The notes below the pieces were generated by a model. That model ran no database searches. It worked only from the letters and a program-made list of their open reading frames with translations, and was not told where the DNA came from. 64,000 nt of DNA from UBA5109 sp965661005 (GTDB lineage Bacteria; Pseudomonadota; Gammaproteobacteria; Pseudomonadales; Pseudohongiellaceae), in the NCBI GenBank assembly GCA_965661005.1, contig CBFICB010000008.1:1-64000 (forward strand), in the 5' to 3' direction. The position numbers were made by a program, and so were the translations under genes. Of the stretch, positions 7,659 through 15,966 are shown one piece after another; position 1 is the first letter of the stretch; each line of letters opens with the position of its first letter.

Positions 7659-8273
7659 TTAATTTAAGTTTATAGCTGCCCTGATTAGCTCATGAGAGAA
7701 GCCTCTTTGCATCAGAAAACGCTCACATTTAGCGCGCTCTTTCATATTCGTCTTATTGAGTACCGGGAAACGTTTGTCTAATGCCTGCTGACAAAGCGCT
7801 AACCAGTCATTTTCTTCATCATAAAGGCATGTTCTTATTTGCTCTGAATCCAGCCCTTTAGGGTAAAGTTCAGCTTCGATCTTTAAAGGCCCAAAACCCT
7901 TATTGCGGCGAAAGCGGACATACGCTTCCAGATAGCGCTGATCCGACTGCAGGTTTTCATCTCTGAGTTTTTCTACAGCAGGCCGAATATCCTCTTCGGG
8001 AAAGCGGCTGGACAGTTTTTGAACAAGCTCCTTAAAAGAGTGTTCCCGGCGCGCTAGCAAATCCATGGCTGCACGGCGGGGAGTCATTTCAGGTCTTTGT
8101 TTTTTTTCTGTTTCTTTACCTGGCTTTCTCCCTGTTTCTTTCCCTGTTTCTTTGCCTGCTTCTCTTAATAGCGGCTGGCTATTCTCGCTCTCATCTCTCG
8201 CCTCTCTCTCCCCGCTCTCCTCTCTCGGCCCGCTCTTCTCGCTCATCCCACTATTAAAATCAGCATTCTTCAC
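7659..8273 (-). CDS. recX: RecX, regulator of RecA
   Basis: Residues about 63-204 form a standard RecX domain (RRAAMDLLARREHSFKEL at the start, then FRRNKGFGPLKIEAEL), a three-helix-repeat protein that binds in the RecA filament groove and limits filament extension. The first 60 residues are an unusual low-complexity tail rich in Glu, Lys, Gly and Arg. They are encoded by imperfect 12-bp DNA repeats at about 8095-8165. E. coli RecX has 166 residues, so the tail is extra. An internal ATG near 8087 would give a family-length protein, and the true start is uncertain. The gene follows recA by 24 bp, the usual recA-recX operon. Confidence 0.85.
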   Translation of the reverse strand: MKNADFNSGMSEKSGPREESGEREARDESENSQPLLREAGKETGKETGRKPGKETEKKQRPEMTPRRAAMDLLARREHSFKELVQKLSSRFPEEDIRPAVEKLRDENLQSDQRYLEAYVRFRRNKGFGPLKIEAELYPKGLDSEQIRTCLYDEENDWLALCQQALDKRFPVLNKTNMKERAKCERFLMQRGFSHELIRAAINLN

Positions 8274-8297
8274 AAGCAGCTTATTCTTGCCCTGGGC

Positions 8298-9365
8298 TTA
8301 CTCGTCGGCGACCAAAGCCTCATCGCTTTCATTTTCCAGCACTGCATCACTTTCAGCGGGCTTACCAGACTTGCCGAGCAGCTGTTCCCTCAAGGTATTT
8401 TCAATTTCATCAGCTATTGCAGGGTTCTCTTCCAGGTATTGAATAGAGTTTTTCTTGCCCTGCCCGATTTTCTCGCCTTTGTAGGCATACCAGGCGCCAG
8501 ATTTTTCAACCAGATCGTGTTTTACACCAAGATCAATCACTTCACCCAAGCGGGAAATACCTTTGCCATAATAAATCTGGAATTCAACTTGCTTGAATGG
8601 TGGCGCAACTTTATTTTTAACGACTTTTACGCGCGTCTCGTTACCCACTACTTCGTCGCCATCCTTGATGGCACCGATACGTCGAATATCCAGCCGTACT
8701 GATGCATAGAATTTTAATGCATTGCCTCCTGTTGTCGTTTCGGGGGAACCAAACATAACCCCAATCTTCATACGTATCTGGTTAATAAATATCACCAGAG
8801 TATTGGAGTTCTTAATATTGCCGGTCATTTTACGTAGGGCTTGTGACATCAAACGAGCCTGTAGGCCCATATGACTGTCACCCATATCACCTTCTATTTC
8901 TGCTCGTGGGGTCAATGCCGCAACAGAGTCAATGACGACAACATCAACAGCCCCTGAACGCACCACCATGTCGCAGATTTCCAGTGCCTGTTCGCCTGTA
9001 TCTGGCTGACTGACCAAGAGATTATCAACATCCACACCCAGATTACCGGCATAGATAGGGTCAAGTGCATGCTCTGCATCGATGAAAGCACAGGTACCGC
9101 CTTCTTTTTGAGCTTCAGCAATCACCTGTAAAGCAAGGGTAGTCTTTCCCGATGATTCAGGACCATAGACCTCTACCACTCGGCCTTTTGGCAAACCGCC
9201 TATACCCAGCGCAATATCCAGACCCAGGGAACCCGTCGAGATGGCTGGGATCGCAATCCGCTCCGAGTCTCCGAGGCGCATCATTGAGCCCTTACCGAAT
9301 TGCCTTTCTATTTGCGTGAGCGCGGCACTGAGTGCTTTTTCTCGATTGTTGTCCTGATCTGCCAT
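8298..9365 (-). CDS. recA: Recombinase RecA
   Basis: This is a full-length RecA of 355 residues. The Walker A motif GPESSGKT is at 68-75, the Walker B strand VVVIDSVAALTP is near 141-152, the L1/L2 DNA-binding loops follow, and the C-terminal tail is acidic. RecA forms ATP-dependent filaments on single-stranded DNA for strand exchange and triggers LexA self-cleavage. The gene is the first of a recA-recX pair. Three 12-bp repeats, each carrying an AAGG Shine-Dalgarno-like core, precede its ATG. No canonical LexA box (CTGT-N8-ACAG) was found in the gap to mutS. Confidence 0.98.
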   Translation of the reverse strand: MADQDNNREKALSAALTQIERQFGKGSMMRLGDSERIAIPAISTGSLGLDIALGIGGLPKGRVVEVYGPESSGKTTLALQVIAEAQKEGGTCAFIDAEHALDPIYAGNLGVDVDNLLVSQPDTGEQALEICDMVVRSGAVDVVVIDSVAALTPRAEIEGDMGDSHMGLQARLMSQALRKMTGNIKNSNTLVIFINQIRMKIGVMFGSPETTTGGNALKFYASVRLDIRRIGAIKDGDEVVGNETRVKVVKNKVAPPFKQVEFQIYYGKGISRLGEVIDLGVKHDLVEKSGAWYAYKGEKIGQGKKNSIQYLEENPAIADEIENTLREQLLGKSGKPAESDAVLENESDEALVADE

Positions 9366-9366
9366 T

Positions 9367-9402
9367 GAATTACCTTTTGAATTACCTTGTGAATTACCTT
9401 GT
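9367..9402 (-). repeat. Three 12-bp repeats in the recA ribosome-binding region
   Basis: Plus-strand units GAATTACCTTTT, GAATTACCTTGT and GAATTACCTTGT sit directly next to the recA start codon. Read on the coding (minus) strand, each unit is AAGGTAATTC preceded by AC or AA, so each carries a Shine-Dalgarno-like AAGG. The unit nearest the ATG has it at a normal distance. Confidence 0.7.
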
Positions 9403-9453
9403 GATTTAGCTATGGATATAGCTGCTTATTTACAACTATTCGTGAAACTGTTC

Positions 9454-9528
9454 TATAACTGCCCAAGCTTATAACTGCCCTATCTATAACTGCCCTATCT
9501 ATAATTGCCCTATCCAGTAATTGCCTTA
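9454..9528. repeat. 15-bp tandem repeat in the recA-mutS gap
   Basis: Four to five copies of a unit close to TATAACTGCCCTATC. Two copies are perfect, and the outer ones differ by one to five bases. The array lies between the divergent recA and mutS genes, upstream of recA. No protein or CRISPR-like spacer structure is present. Confidence 0.75.
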
Positions 9529-9560
9529 TAAAGTCGCATTAAACTTTTGTTAAACCTTTG

Positions 9561-9610
9561 TTGAACTATTTAGTTGAGCTATTTAGTTGAGCTATTTAGT
9601 TGAGCTATTA
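9561..9610. repeat. 13-bp tandem repeat in the recA-mutS gap
   Basis: Nearly four copies of TTGAGCTATTTAG: the first has one change and the last is partial. The 473-bp gap 9366-9838 separates divergent recA and mutS and holds three unrelated tandem arrays (9367-9402, 9454-9528 and this one) plus a small inverted repeat AGCTAT-GGAT-ATAGCT at 9408-9423. No gene is visible in the gap. Promoters for both genes must lie here but could not be placed with confidence. Confidence 0.75.
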
Positions 9611-9838
9611 AAAAGCTTAGTGATTTTACGTTCTTAACACTGAAGAAAGCAGCAATTTTTTGATAAAAAAATGCTCTGCGAATTAGTGTTTATTAAAGCA
9701 GATAAAGCGTGCTTATTCAAAAGAGATTTTTGTATGATAAGAATGAATCACGTAGAATCTTTTGCCTTAAAATTTATGTGTTTTTTGCGCCATAGAAACA
9801 CCCAATAAAACAGTTTTTACACTTAACTCGCAGGTAAG

Positions 9839-12400
9839 ATGAATAACCCAGCCTCAGTCCACACTCCCATGATGCAGCAATACCTCAAGGTAAAGGCAGA
9901 GCATACGGATGAGCTACTTTTTTATCGCATGGGAGACTTCTATGAACTGTTTTTCACCGATGCTGAAAAGGCCGCAAAATTACTCGACATCACACTGACT
10001 GCGCGCGGCAAATCCGGCGGCAACCCTATTCCAATGTGCGGCATCCCCCACCACGCTGCTGATCGTTATTTAGCCAAATTAGTCCAGCAAGGTATTTCAG
10101 TGGCTATCTGTGAACAAATTGGTGATCCGGCGACCAGCAAGGGGCCGGTTGAACGTAAAGTCGTCAAGCTTATCACTCCTGGCACTCTCAGTGATGAAGC
10201 GCTATTGGAAGACACTCAGGATAGATTGCTCTCGGCCTTATATTATGATGGCTCCAAATATGGCTTGGCCTCTCTGGATTTAAGTGCAGGCAGATTTTCG
10301 ATACTGGAAGTCGACACCGAAGACGCTCTGCAAACCGAAATAGACAGAATTAATTGCGCAGAGCTTCTCATCAGTGAAAGCAGTCATTGGCCTCAAGCAA
10401 TTGCAGAACGCGCCGGCATACGCAAGCGACCTGACTGGGACTTTGACCTGGACACCGCTCTCCGTTCCTTAAAGCAGCAACTGCAAACCGACAGTCTCGA
10501 TGGCTTTGGCTGCCAAGACCTGAGCAGCGCAATATGTGCAGCGGGTTGCTTGTTGAACTACGCAAAGGAAACCCAGTTTTCAGAGCTGCCACACTGCCAG
10601 AGTTTACGGGTAGAACAAAATGAAGACAGCCTGATTCTGGATAGCATTAGCCGGCGCAATCTGGAAATTGACAGCAATCTAAACGGTGGCAAAAGCAATA
10701 CCTTGAGCGCTGTCTTTGATCAATGCTCCACGATAATGGGCTCTCGTTTGCTAAAACGCTGGTTGCATCGCCCTATTAGAGATATTCAGCAACTGCAATT
10801 ACGTCAGCAAGCCATTACCAGCCTGATTAATAATTATCATTATGAGAATCTGCAAAGCATTCTGGAGAAAATAGGTGATATTGAGCGTATCGTTGCTCGT
10901 ATAGGACTGCGCTCGGCTCGACCTCGCGATTTGGTAAAATTGCGAGAGGCTCTTGGTCAACTGCCCGATTTGCAAGCGATATTAAAAACCATCGACTCAC
11001 CTCAACTGCAGACACTGTCTGAAGGCATCAGCGAGCATCCTGCTCTGCATAAAAAACTTGAACAGGCCATTGAAGAAAACCCACCCGTGGTCATTCGAGA
11101 AGGTGGCGTCATAGCAGAAGCTTACGATGCCGAGCTGGATGAGCTCAGAAACCTGAGCAGCACTGCCGGGGATTTTTTAAGCAAACTGGAAAAGGATGAA
11201 AAAGCTCGTACCGGCATTAGCACCTTAAAAGTCGGTTACAATCGCGTTCACGGCTACTATATTGAAATCAGCAGGCTGCAATCTGACCAGGCACCCGCTG
11301 AATATATTCGTCGCCAAACCCTAAAAAATGCAGAGCGCTTTATCACCCCCCAATTAAAAGAGTTTGAAGACAAGGTGCTCAGTGCCAAAAGCAAATCTCT
11401 GGCTCGTGAAAAACAGCTTTATGATGACTTGCTCGATCACCTGGCCGAGCAAATAAAAGCACTACAGGACAATGCCTATAGCCTGGCAGAACTGGATGTG
11501 CTGACTAATTTTGCTGAGCGCGCTCAAGCCTTGAATCTTTGCTGTCCTGAACTGACAAGCGAGCCTGGCATAAGGATCAAACAAGGCCGTCACCCGGTGG
11601 TTGAACATGTCATGGATGAAGCCTTTGTTGCCAATGATCTTACATTAAGCCCGCTAGCCAACATGCTCATTATTACCGGCCCCAACATGGGCGGTAAATC
11701 GACCTATATGAGACAAACCGCAATTATTGTCTTGCTGGCTTATACGGGCTGTTTCGTTCCCGCCGAGCAAGCTGTTATTGGACCGGTCGATCGTATCTTC
11801 ACCCGCATCGGCTCTTCAGATGATCTGGCTGGCGGGCGTTCAACCTTCATGGTGGAAATGACTGAAACAGCCAATATTCTGAATAACGCCACCGCTTCAA
11901 GTCTGGTCTTAATGGATGAAATTGGTCGTGGCACCAGCACCTTTGACGGCCTATCGCTGGCCTGGGCTTGTGCGGTCAACATCGCTTCCGAAATAAATGC
12001 CCCGACTCTGTTTGCGACCCACTATTTTGAGTTAACAGGCTTAGCCGAGCTCTTTGCTTCGGTTAAGAATGTGCACTTAAATGCCACTGAACATGACAAC
12101 GGCATTGTGTTTCTGCACAGCGTTGAAGATGGGTCCGCAAGTCAAAGCTATGGCCTACAGGTAGCTCAGTTAGCGGGCATTCCCAAAAATGTCGTAACCC
12201 AGGCGAAATCCAAATTAAAACAACTGGAAAGTGAAGAATATAAGTACAAACCACCTTCAACTAATCAGGCTGACCTTTTCGCGCAAATTGAACCCCACCC
12301 TGCTATTGACAAGCTTCGGGAAATTGACCCCGATGATATCAGTCCAAAACAGGCTCAGGACCTGTTGTATGAATTGAATAAACTAGTGCGTGATAAGTAA
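9839..12400 (+). CDS. mutS: DNA mismatch repair protein MutS
   Basis: This is a full-length MutS of 853 residues, matching the E. coli length. The N-terminal mismatch-binding domain contains the Phe-x-Glu motif within GDFYELF (F34, E36). The connector, lever and clamp domains follow. The ABC-type ATPase has Walker A GPNMGGKST at 614-622 and the Walker B / signature segments LMDEIGRGTSTFDG further on. The C-terminal tail (DISPKQAQDLLYELNKL) is the tetramerisation-type helix. MutS binds mismatches and recruits MutL. It is divergent from recA, and fdxA follows by 44 bp. Confidence 0.98.
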   Translation: MNNPASVHTPMMQQYLKVKAEHTDELLFYRMGDFYELFFTDAEKAAKLLDITLTARGKSGGNPIPMCGIPHHAADRYLAKLVQQGISVAICEQIGDPATSKGPVERKVVKLITPGTLSDEALLEDTQDRLLSALYYDGSKYGLASLDLSAGRFSILEVDTEDALQTEIDRINCAELLISESSHWPQAIAERAGIRKRPDWDFDLDTALRSLKQQLQTDSLDGFGCQDLSSAICAAGCLLNYAKETQFSELPHCQSLRVEQNEDSLILDSISRRNLEIDSNLNGGKSNTLSAVFDQCSTIMGSRLLKRWLHRPIRDIQQLQLRQQAITSLINNYHYENLQSILEKIGDIERIVARIGLRSARPRDLVKLREALGQLPDLQAILKTIDSPQLQTLSEGISEHPALHKKLEQAIEENPPVVIREGGVIAEAYDAELDELRNLSSTAGDFLSKLEKDEKARTGISTLKVGYNRVHGYYIEISRLQSDQAPAEYIRRQTLKNAERFITPQLKEFEDKVLSAKSKSLAREKQLYDDLLDHLAEQIKALQDNAYSLAELDVLTNFAERAQALNLCCPELTSEPGIRIKQGRHPVVEHVMDEAFVANDLTLSPLANMLIITGPNMGGKSTYMRQTAIIVLLAYTGCFVPAEQAVIGPVDRIFTRIGSSDDLAGGRSTFMVEMTETANILNNATASSLVLMDEIGRGTSTFDGLSLAWACAVNIASEINAPTLFATHYFELTGLAELFASVKNVHLNATEHDNGIVFLHSVEDGSASQSYGLQVAQLAGIPKNVVTQAKSKLKQLESEEYKYKPPSTNQADLFAQIEPHPAIDKLREIDPDDISPKQAQDLLYELNKLVRDK

Positions 12401-12444
12401 TTCTTGTAAAATGCGCAGATTAATTTGTATTCAGGAGATTTAGA

Positions 12445-12768
12445 ATGACCTTTATCGTTGGCGAGAACTGTATCCGCTGCAAACATACTGATTGTGTAGA
12501 AGTATGCCCTGTAGATTGTTTCTATGAAGGGCCTAATATGCTGGTCATTAACCCTGACGAATGTATTGACTGTGCCTTATGTGAACCAGAATGCCCTGTC
12601 GATGCGATTTATGCTGAAGATGAAATACCTGAAGATCAGTCTGATTTTCTGGAGCTAAATGCCGAGCTTAGCGAACAGTGGCCAAACATCTCTGAGATGA
12701 AAGATGCTCTGCCTGATGCTGAAGAATGGGCTGATGTAAAAGGCAAAAAACAATATTTGGAACGCTAA
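12445..12768 (+). CDS. fdxA: Seven-iron ferredoxin FdxA
   Basis: This 107-residue ferredoxin is very close to Azotobacter FdI. The cysteines C9, C12, C17 and C21 (NCIRCKHTDCVEVCP), and C40, C43, C46 and C50 (CIDCALCEPECP), provide ligands for one 3Fe-4S and one 4Fe-4S cluster. The family C-terminal extension (about 60-107) ends in GKKQYLER. It is a low-potential cytoplasmic electron carrier. A good ribosome binding site (AGGAG) precedes the ATG. Location between mutS and rpoS is common in gammaproteobacteria. Confidence 0.95.
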   Translation: MTFIVGENCIRCKHTDCVEVCPVDCFYEGPNMLVINPDECIDCALCEPECPVDAIYAEDEIPEDQSDFLELNAELSEQWPNISEMKDALPDAEEWADVKGKKQYLER

Positions 12769-12771
12769 TCT

Positions 12772-12838
12772 AGTTCTTACTTTGTTCTTTGTTCTTTAGC
12801 TCTTTAGTTCTTTGCTCTTTAGCTCTTTAGTTCTTTGT
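12772..12838. repeat. 7-8 bp tandem repeat between fdxA and rpoS
   Basis: The gap between the convergent fdxA and rpoS genes is filled with variants of GTTCTTT and GCTCTTTA, including a larger repeated block TTCTTTGCTCTTTAG / TTCTTTAGCTCTTTAG. It is pyrimidine-rich on the plus strand. No terminator hairpin is evident. Confidence 0.7.
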
Positions 12839-12874
12839 ATAGTATTGTCCAGAAACAATTCACTGTTTTTACGG

Positions 12875-13918
12875 CTAGTTTTCTTCACTAAAGTGCTCAA
12901 TACTCAGCCCTTCTCGTTCCAGATAGCGCCGCAAGCGCGACAAAGCTTCGATTTGAATCTGTCTGACTCGTTCACGAGTCAGATCTATTTTTGCTCCTAC
13001 TTCATCAAGCGTACTGGATTCATAACCGTATAAACCAAAACCTCGTGCGACGATTTCTGATTCTCGCGCCGATAACTGATCAACCCATTTCTCAAGCTTA
13101 CATTTTATATCTTCTTTTTCCAGGATACGCTCTGGATCCACATCAAGGTCATCCGGCAACACATCCATCAAACTGTTTTCAATGTCATTAGGCAGAGGCA
13201 CATCACCTGAGCAAACTTTGGCCTCTCTTTTACGCAGTTTAGTGATATGTTTAACCGATAGCTTCATTCTATCGGCCAGCTCTTCATCACTGGGCTCTCG
13301 GCCTAATTCATCGGTGAGACGTCTAAGTGCTCGAGTGCAGGCGTTCATTTCTTTGATCATATGGATGGGCATGCGGATTGTTTGGCCATTATTCATAATG
13401 GCTCGATCGATACTCTGCTTGATCCACCAGGTTGCATAGGTTGAAAATCGAAAACCCAGCTCAGGATCAAATTTTTCTACTGCTCTCATGAGACCAATAT
13501 TTCCTTCTTCAATAAGATCCAGGAAAGATAAGCCCCGATTTAAACTGCGTTTGGCCAGTGTAACGACCAGGCGCAAATTTGATTCAATCATTTGCTTACT
13601 GGAATCATCGTTACCTTTGGCTATTTCTCTTGCCAGCCTGACTTCTTCATTGGCTGAAAGTAAGGGCGTATGTCCTATTTCGTTCAGGTACATGGTGGTC
13701 GGATCCAGTGATGATTGCGCACCCTCTTCACTGGAAGTGAGTTTATAGCCCGTCTTGCTGTGATCAGCCCTTAAACCATAAGAAGCTTCTTTAACTTGAC
13801 TGGATTGATTGCTTTGATTTCGAGACGTTGACACTTTTGGTAAGCCAGCCTTAAGCGGTAACAGTTTTTTTTCTTTGCTCTGCAAAGAGGATAATCGAGA
13901 ATCTTCCTTTTTATCCAT
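12875..13918 (-). CDS. rpoS: RNA polymerase sigma factor RpoS
   Basis: This 347-residue group-2 sigma-70 factor carries region 1.2 near residue 75 (DPTTMYLNEIGHTPLLSA), regions 2.1-2.4 (FRFSTYATWWIKQSIDRAI), region 3, and region 4 with the HTH (TLDEVGAKIDLTRERVRQIQ) close to the C-terminus. The N-terminal 70 residues are Ser/Lys-rich and not conserved. RpoS directs stationary-phase and general stress transcription. It lies downstream of nlpD on the same strand, as in E. coli, where an rpoS promoter lies inside nlpD. Confidence 0.96.
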   Translation of the reverse strand: MDKKEDSRLSSLQSKEKKLLPLKAGLPKVSTSRNQSNQSSQVKEASYGLRADHSKTGYKLTSSEEGAQSSLDPTTMYLNEIGHTPLLSANEEVRLAREIAKGNDDSSKQMIESNLRLVVTLAKRSLNRGLSFLDLIEEGNIGLMRAVEKFDPELGFRFSTYATWWIKQSIDRAIMNNGQTIRMPIHMIKEMNACTRALRRLTDELGREPSDEELADRMKLSVKHITKLRKREAKVCSGDVPLPNDIENSLMDVLPDDLDVDPERILEKEDIKCKLEKWVDQLSARESEIVARGFGLYGYESSTLDEVGAKIDLTRERVRQIQIEALSRLRRYLEREGLSIEHFSEEN

Positions 13919-14013
13919 GCCTAAACTCCTTTTTAGCTGAGTAAAACCTTATGTATTTTTATTGATTGGTTCAGGCACCTGAAAGTGCTATCTCATTAAT
14001 ACTTCAACACGGC

Positions 14014-14053
14014 AATATTTCAACACTAGAATATTTCAACACTAAAATATTTC
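14014..14053. repeat. 16-bp tandem repeat upstream of rpoS
   Basis: AATATTTCAACACTAG, AATATTTCAACACTAA and a partial third copy AATATTTCAC lie in the nlpD-rpoS gap, preceded by a diverged copy at about 14001. The array is in the likely 5' leader of rpoS or just upstream of it. Confidence 0.7.
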
Positions 14054-14130
14054 ACCTTATAAATAAGTATAGTACAGCTTTTGTCGGCTGCTAATTATTT
14101 TATTAGGATTTGGAATAAGGTATTTAAAAC

Positions 14131-14970
14131 TTAGCGCGGTGGCAAATAATTGATAGGGTCAACGGGTTGGCCAGACTGCCTTATTTCAAAGTGAAGCATG
14201 TTTCTATCAATGCCGGTAGAACCTAAATTCGCTATTTGCTGACCTCTGTTTACCATATCGCCTTCGCTAACATTGATTGAGTTATTGTGTGCATAAGCAC
14301 TTAAAAACTGATCGTTATGCTTAATGATGACTAATTCACCATAACGTAATAACCCATTGCCAGCATAAACAACCTCGCCTGCTTCTGCAGCCACAACCGG
14401 ATCACCTGCTTCACCTCCAATATCAAGACCTTTGTTTTCATTGTCGGCACTTGAAAATCCTGCAATGACATTCCCTTGAGCTGGCCAAACCCATCGGAGT
14501 AGTGAATTATTCTGACCAGCGGCTTGGCTTTGTGCATTCCCACTGGAGTTTCTCGCAACAACTGGAGAAGATTGGGTTTGATTGCCAGAGATAGTTGGCG
14601 ATGATGTTACAGAGATATTATTCATATTAAGAGTTAATTCCTGACCTGGAAAGATGACATAGGGTGCTTGAATATTGTTTGCACGCGCCAAAGCGTTATA
14701 ATCCAAATCATACATCCAGGCTATGGCATACAGGCTTTCTCCTTCATTAACCCGATGCTGTCTGCCATTACCCAGCACGACTGTCGTTCTTTCCGATGCG
14801 ACGACCTCCTCGCCGACATCCGTCACTGGCGCTCGGTAATTTCCGCTGTTACTAGCGCAGGCATTAAGAAACACAATAGCAACAGTAACAAAAAACATGC
14901 TATAGGCTGCCTGTTTATTCAGCGCATACTTATTTAGACTTATTATCATGTTGTTTATCGTGCTGTTCAT
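14131..14970 (-). CDS. nlpD: NlpD, LysM / LytM lipoprotein activator of AmiC
   Basis: The 279-residue lipoprotein has an N-terminal signal with lipobox LNAC (Cys38), a LysM peptidoglycan-binding domain at about 72-115, a Ser/Gln-rich linker, and a C-terminal M23/LytM domain (about 165-279). The first zinc-ligand His of active M23 peptidases is replaced (NKGLDIGG), while AHN and LHFEIR remain. A degenerate site of this kind is typical of NlpD/EnvC proteins that activate amidases rather than cut peptidoglycan themselves. Downstream starts at M8 or M25 are possible. It sits directly upstream of rpoS and downstream of a DUF368 gene. Confidence 0.92.
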   Translation of the reverse strand: MNSTINNMIISLNKYALNKQAAYSMFFVTVAIVFLNACASNSGNYRAPVTDVGEEVVASERTTVVLGNGRQHRVNEGESLYAIAWMYDLDYNALARANNIQAPYVIFPGQELTLNMNNISVTSSPTISGNQTQSSPVVARNSSGNAQSQAAGQNNSLLRWVWPAQGNVIAGFSSADNENKGLDIGGEAGDPVVAAEAGEVVYAGNGLLRYGELVIIKHNDQFLSAYAHNNSINVSEGDMVNRGQQIANLGSTGIDRNMLHFEIRQSGQPVDPINYLPPR

Positions 14971-15034
14971 TTCAACAGTGTTTATAAAATAAAGTTGCCT
15001 GTCAGACCCTCAGTCAGACTTCCACCAAACTCTC

Positions 15035-15082
15035 AATCAAGCTCCCAATCAAGCTCTCAATCAAACTCTCAACCAAACTATA
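15035..15082. repeat. 12-bp tandem repeat between the DUF368 gene and nlpD
   Basis: Four units close to AATCAAGCTCTC follow one another, with a diverged copy before them. The array begins at the stop codon of the DUF368 gene (15078-15080) and runs towards nlpD, so it falls in the intercistronic RNA. Confidence 0.75.
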
Positions 15083-15965
15083 CTGATGGCTTAACTTTTA
15101 ATTCAAGCAAGTAGACCAGCAAAAAACCTATTAGCGCCAGCACCAAAAATATGGCTAAAAATGAAAATGAAAACTCTGCAGAGCTTAACTGCTCAGGCCA
15201 TATGGTATAAATAGAACCCAGTAGCACACCTAATAAAAAAGTAAGCGTTTGTTGCCGCCAATGACCTAACAAATAGGCTAACAAATTCGAAAAACTGATC
15301 AGCCCCACAATACAGCCGAGGATAAACGATAATAAAATACTAATATCGATCGTTCTGACCGCTTGCAGCACGCTTTCATAAGCCCCTAACAACAATAAAA
15401 TAAACGCTCCAGAAATACCTGGCAGTATCATTGCGCAAATAGCGATTGCACCACTCACAAATATAAATAGGATACTCGTTTGCGCTTGCCCTTCCGGAAT
15501 GTAATTTAACAGCACTGCCAACAATACCCCAGCAAAAAAAAGGCAATAACTTAGCCAGCCACTGACATGAATTTGTTTCCAAATATATAAACTGGATGCC
15601 AGTATAAGACCAACAAAAAAAGACATGACGTAGCCTTCATAATTCGCCAACAAAAAACCAACTATGTTGGCAAACAAAACAGCACTGCTGATGATTCCGA
15701 CAAAAAGAGTTAATAAAAAATTGCCATTGATTTGTTTCCATACCGCCTTAAAACCATCTTTAAAAAGGGTCTTTAGGGCGCCCAGGTTACAGGCCTGAAT
15801 CGAAAAGATTAGCTCTTCATAAATATTGGTGATGAAGGCTATTGTGCCACCAGACACTCCAGGAACTGTATCAGCCGCTCCCATTGCCATGCCTTTTAAA
15901 AAAAGCCTGACACTTTGGCCTGATAACAAAGGCTTGCCTTGTTTGTCTTTCAAATGGTCTTGCAT
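15078..15965 (-). CDS. DUF368 membrane protein, probable undecaprenyl-phosphate translocase (PopT family)
   Basis: This polytopic protein has about 295 residues and eight or nine membrane segments. It has the family hallmark near the N-terminus (FLKGMAMGAADTVPGVSGGT) and the repeated internal motif ICAMILPGISGAFILLLLGA in the second half, an inverted-repeat transporter layout. DUF368 proteins (PopT) have been shown to return undecaprenyl phosphate across the inner membrane for reuse. The ATG at 15965 lies one base after the pcm stop; upstream in-frame codons would overlap pcm. It sits between pcm and nlpD, both of which act on the envelope or protein damage. Substrate assignment is by family. 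Confidence 0.85.
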   Translation of the reverse strand: MQDHLKDKQGKPLLSGQSVRLFLKGMAMGAADTVPGVSGGTIAFITNIYEELIFSIQACNLGALKTLFKDGFKAVWKQINGNFLLTLFVGIISSAVLFANIVGFLLANYEGYVMSFFVGLILASSLYIWKQIHVSGWLSYCLFFAGVLLAVLLNYIPEGQAQTSILFIFVSGAIAICAMILPGISGAFILLLLGAYESVLQAVRTIDISILLSFILGCIVGLISFSNLLAYLLGHWRQQTLTFLLGVLLGSIYTIWPEQLSSAEFSFSFLAIFLVLALIGFLLVYLLELKVKPSV

Positions 15966-15966
15966 C

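Noticed and set aside
9367..9610. Repeats between recA and mutS as a CRISPR array
   Set aside because: Units are 12-15 bp, directly adjacent without spacers, of three unrelated sequences, and no cas gene is present.
9366..9838. LexA/SOS box for recA
   Set aside because: No CTGT-N8-ACAG site was found in the gap. The nearest candidate, CTGTTCTATAACTGCC, lacks the right half.
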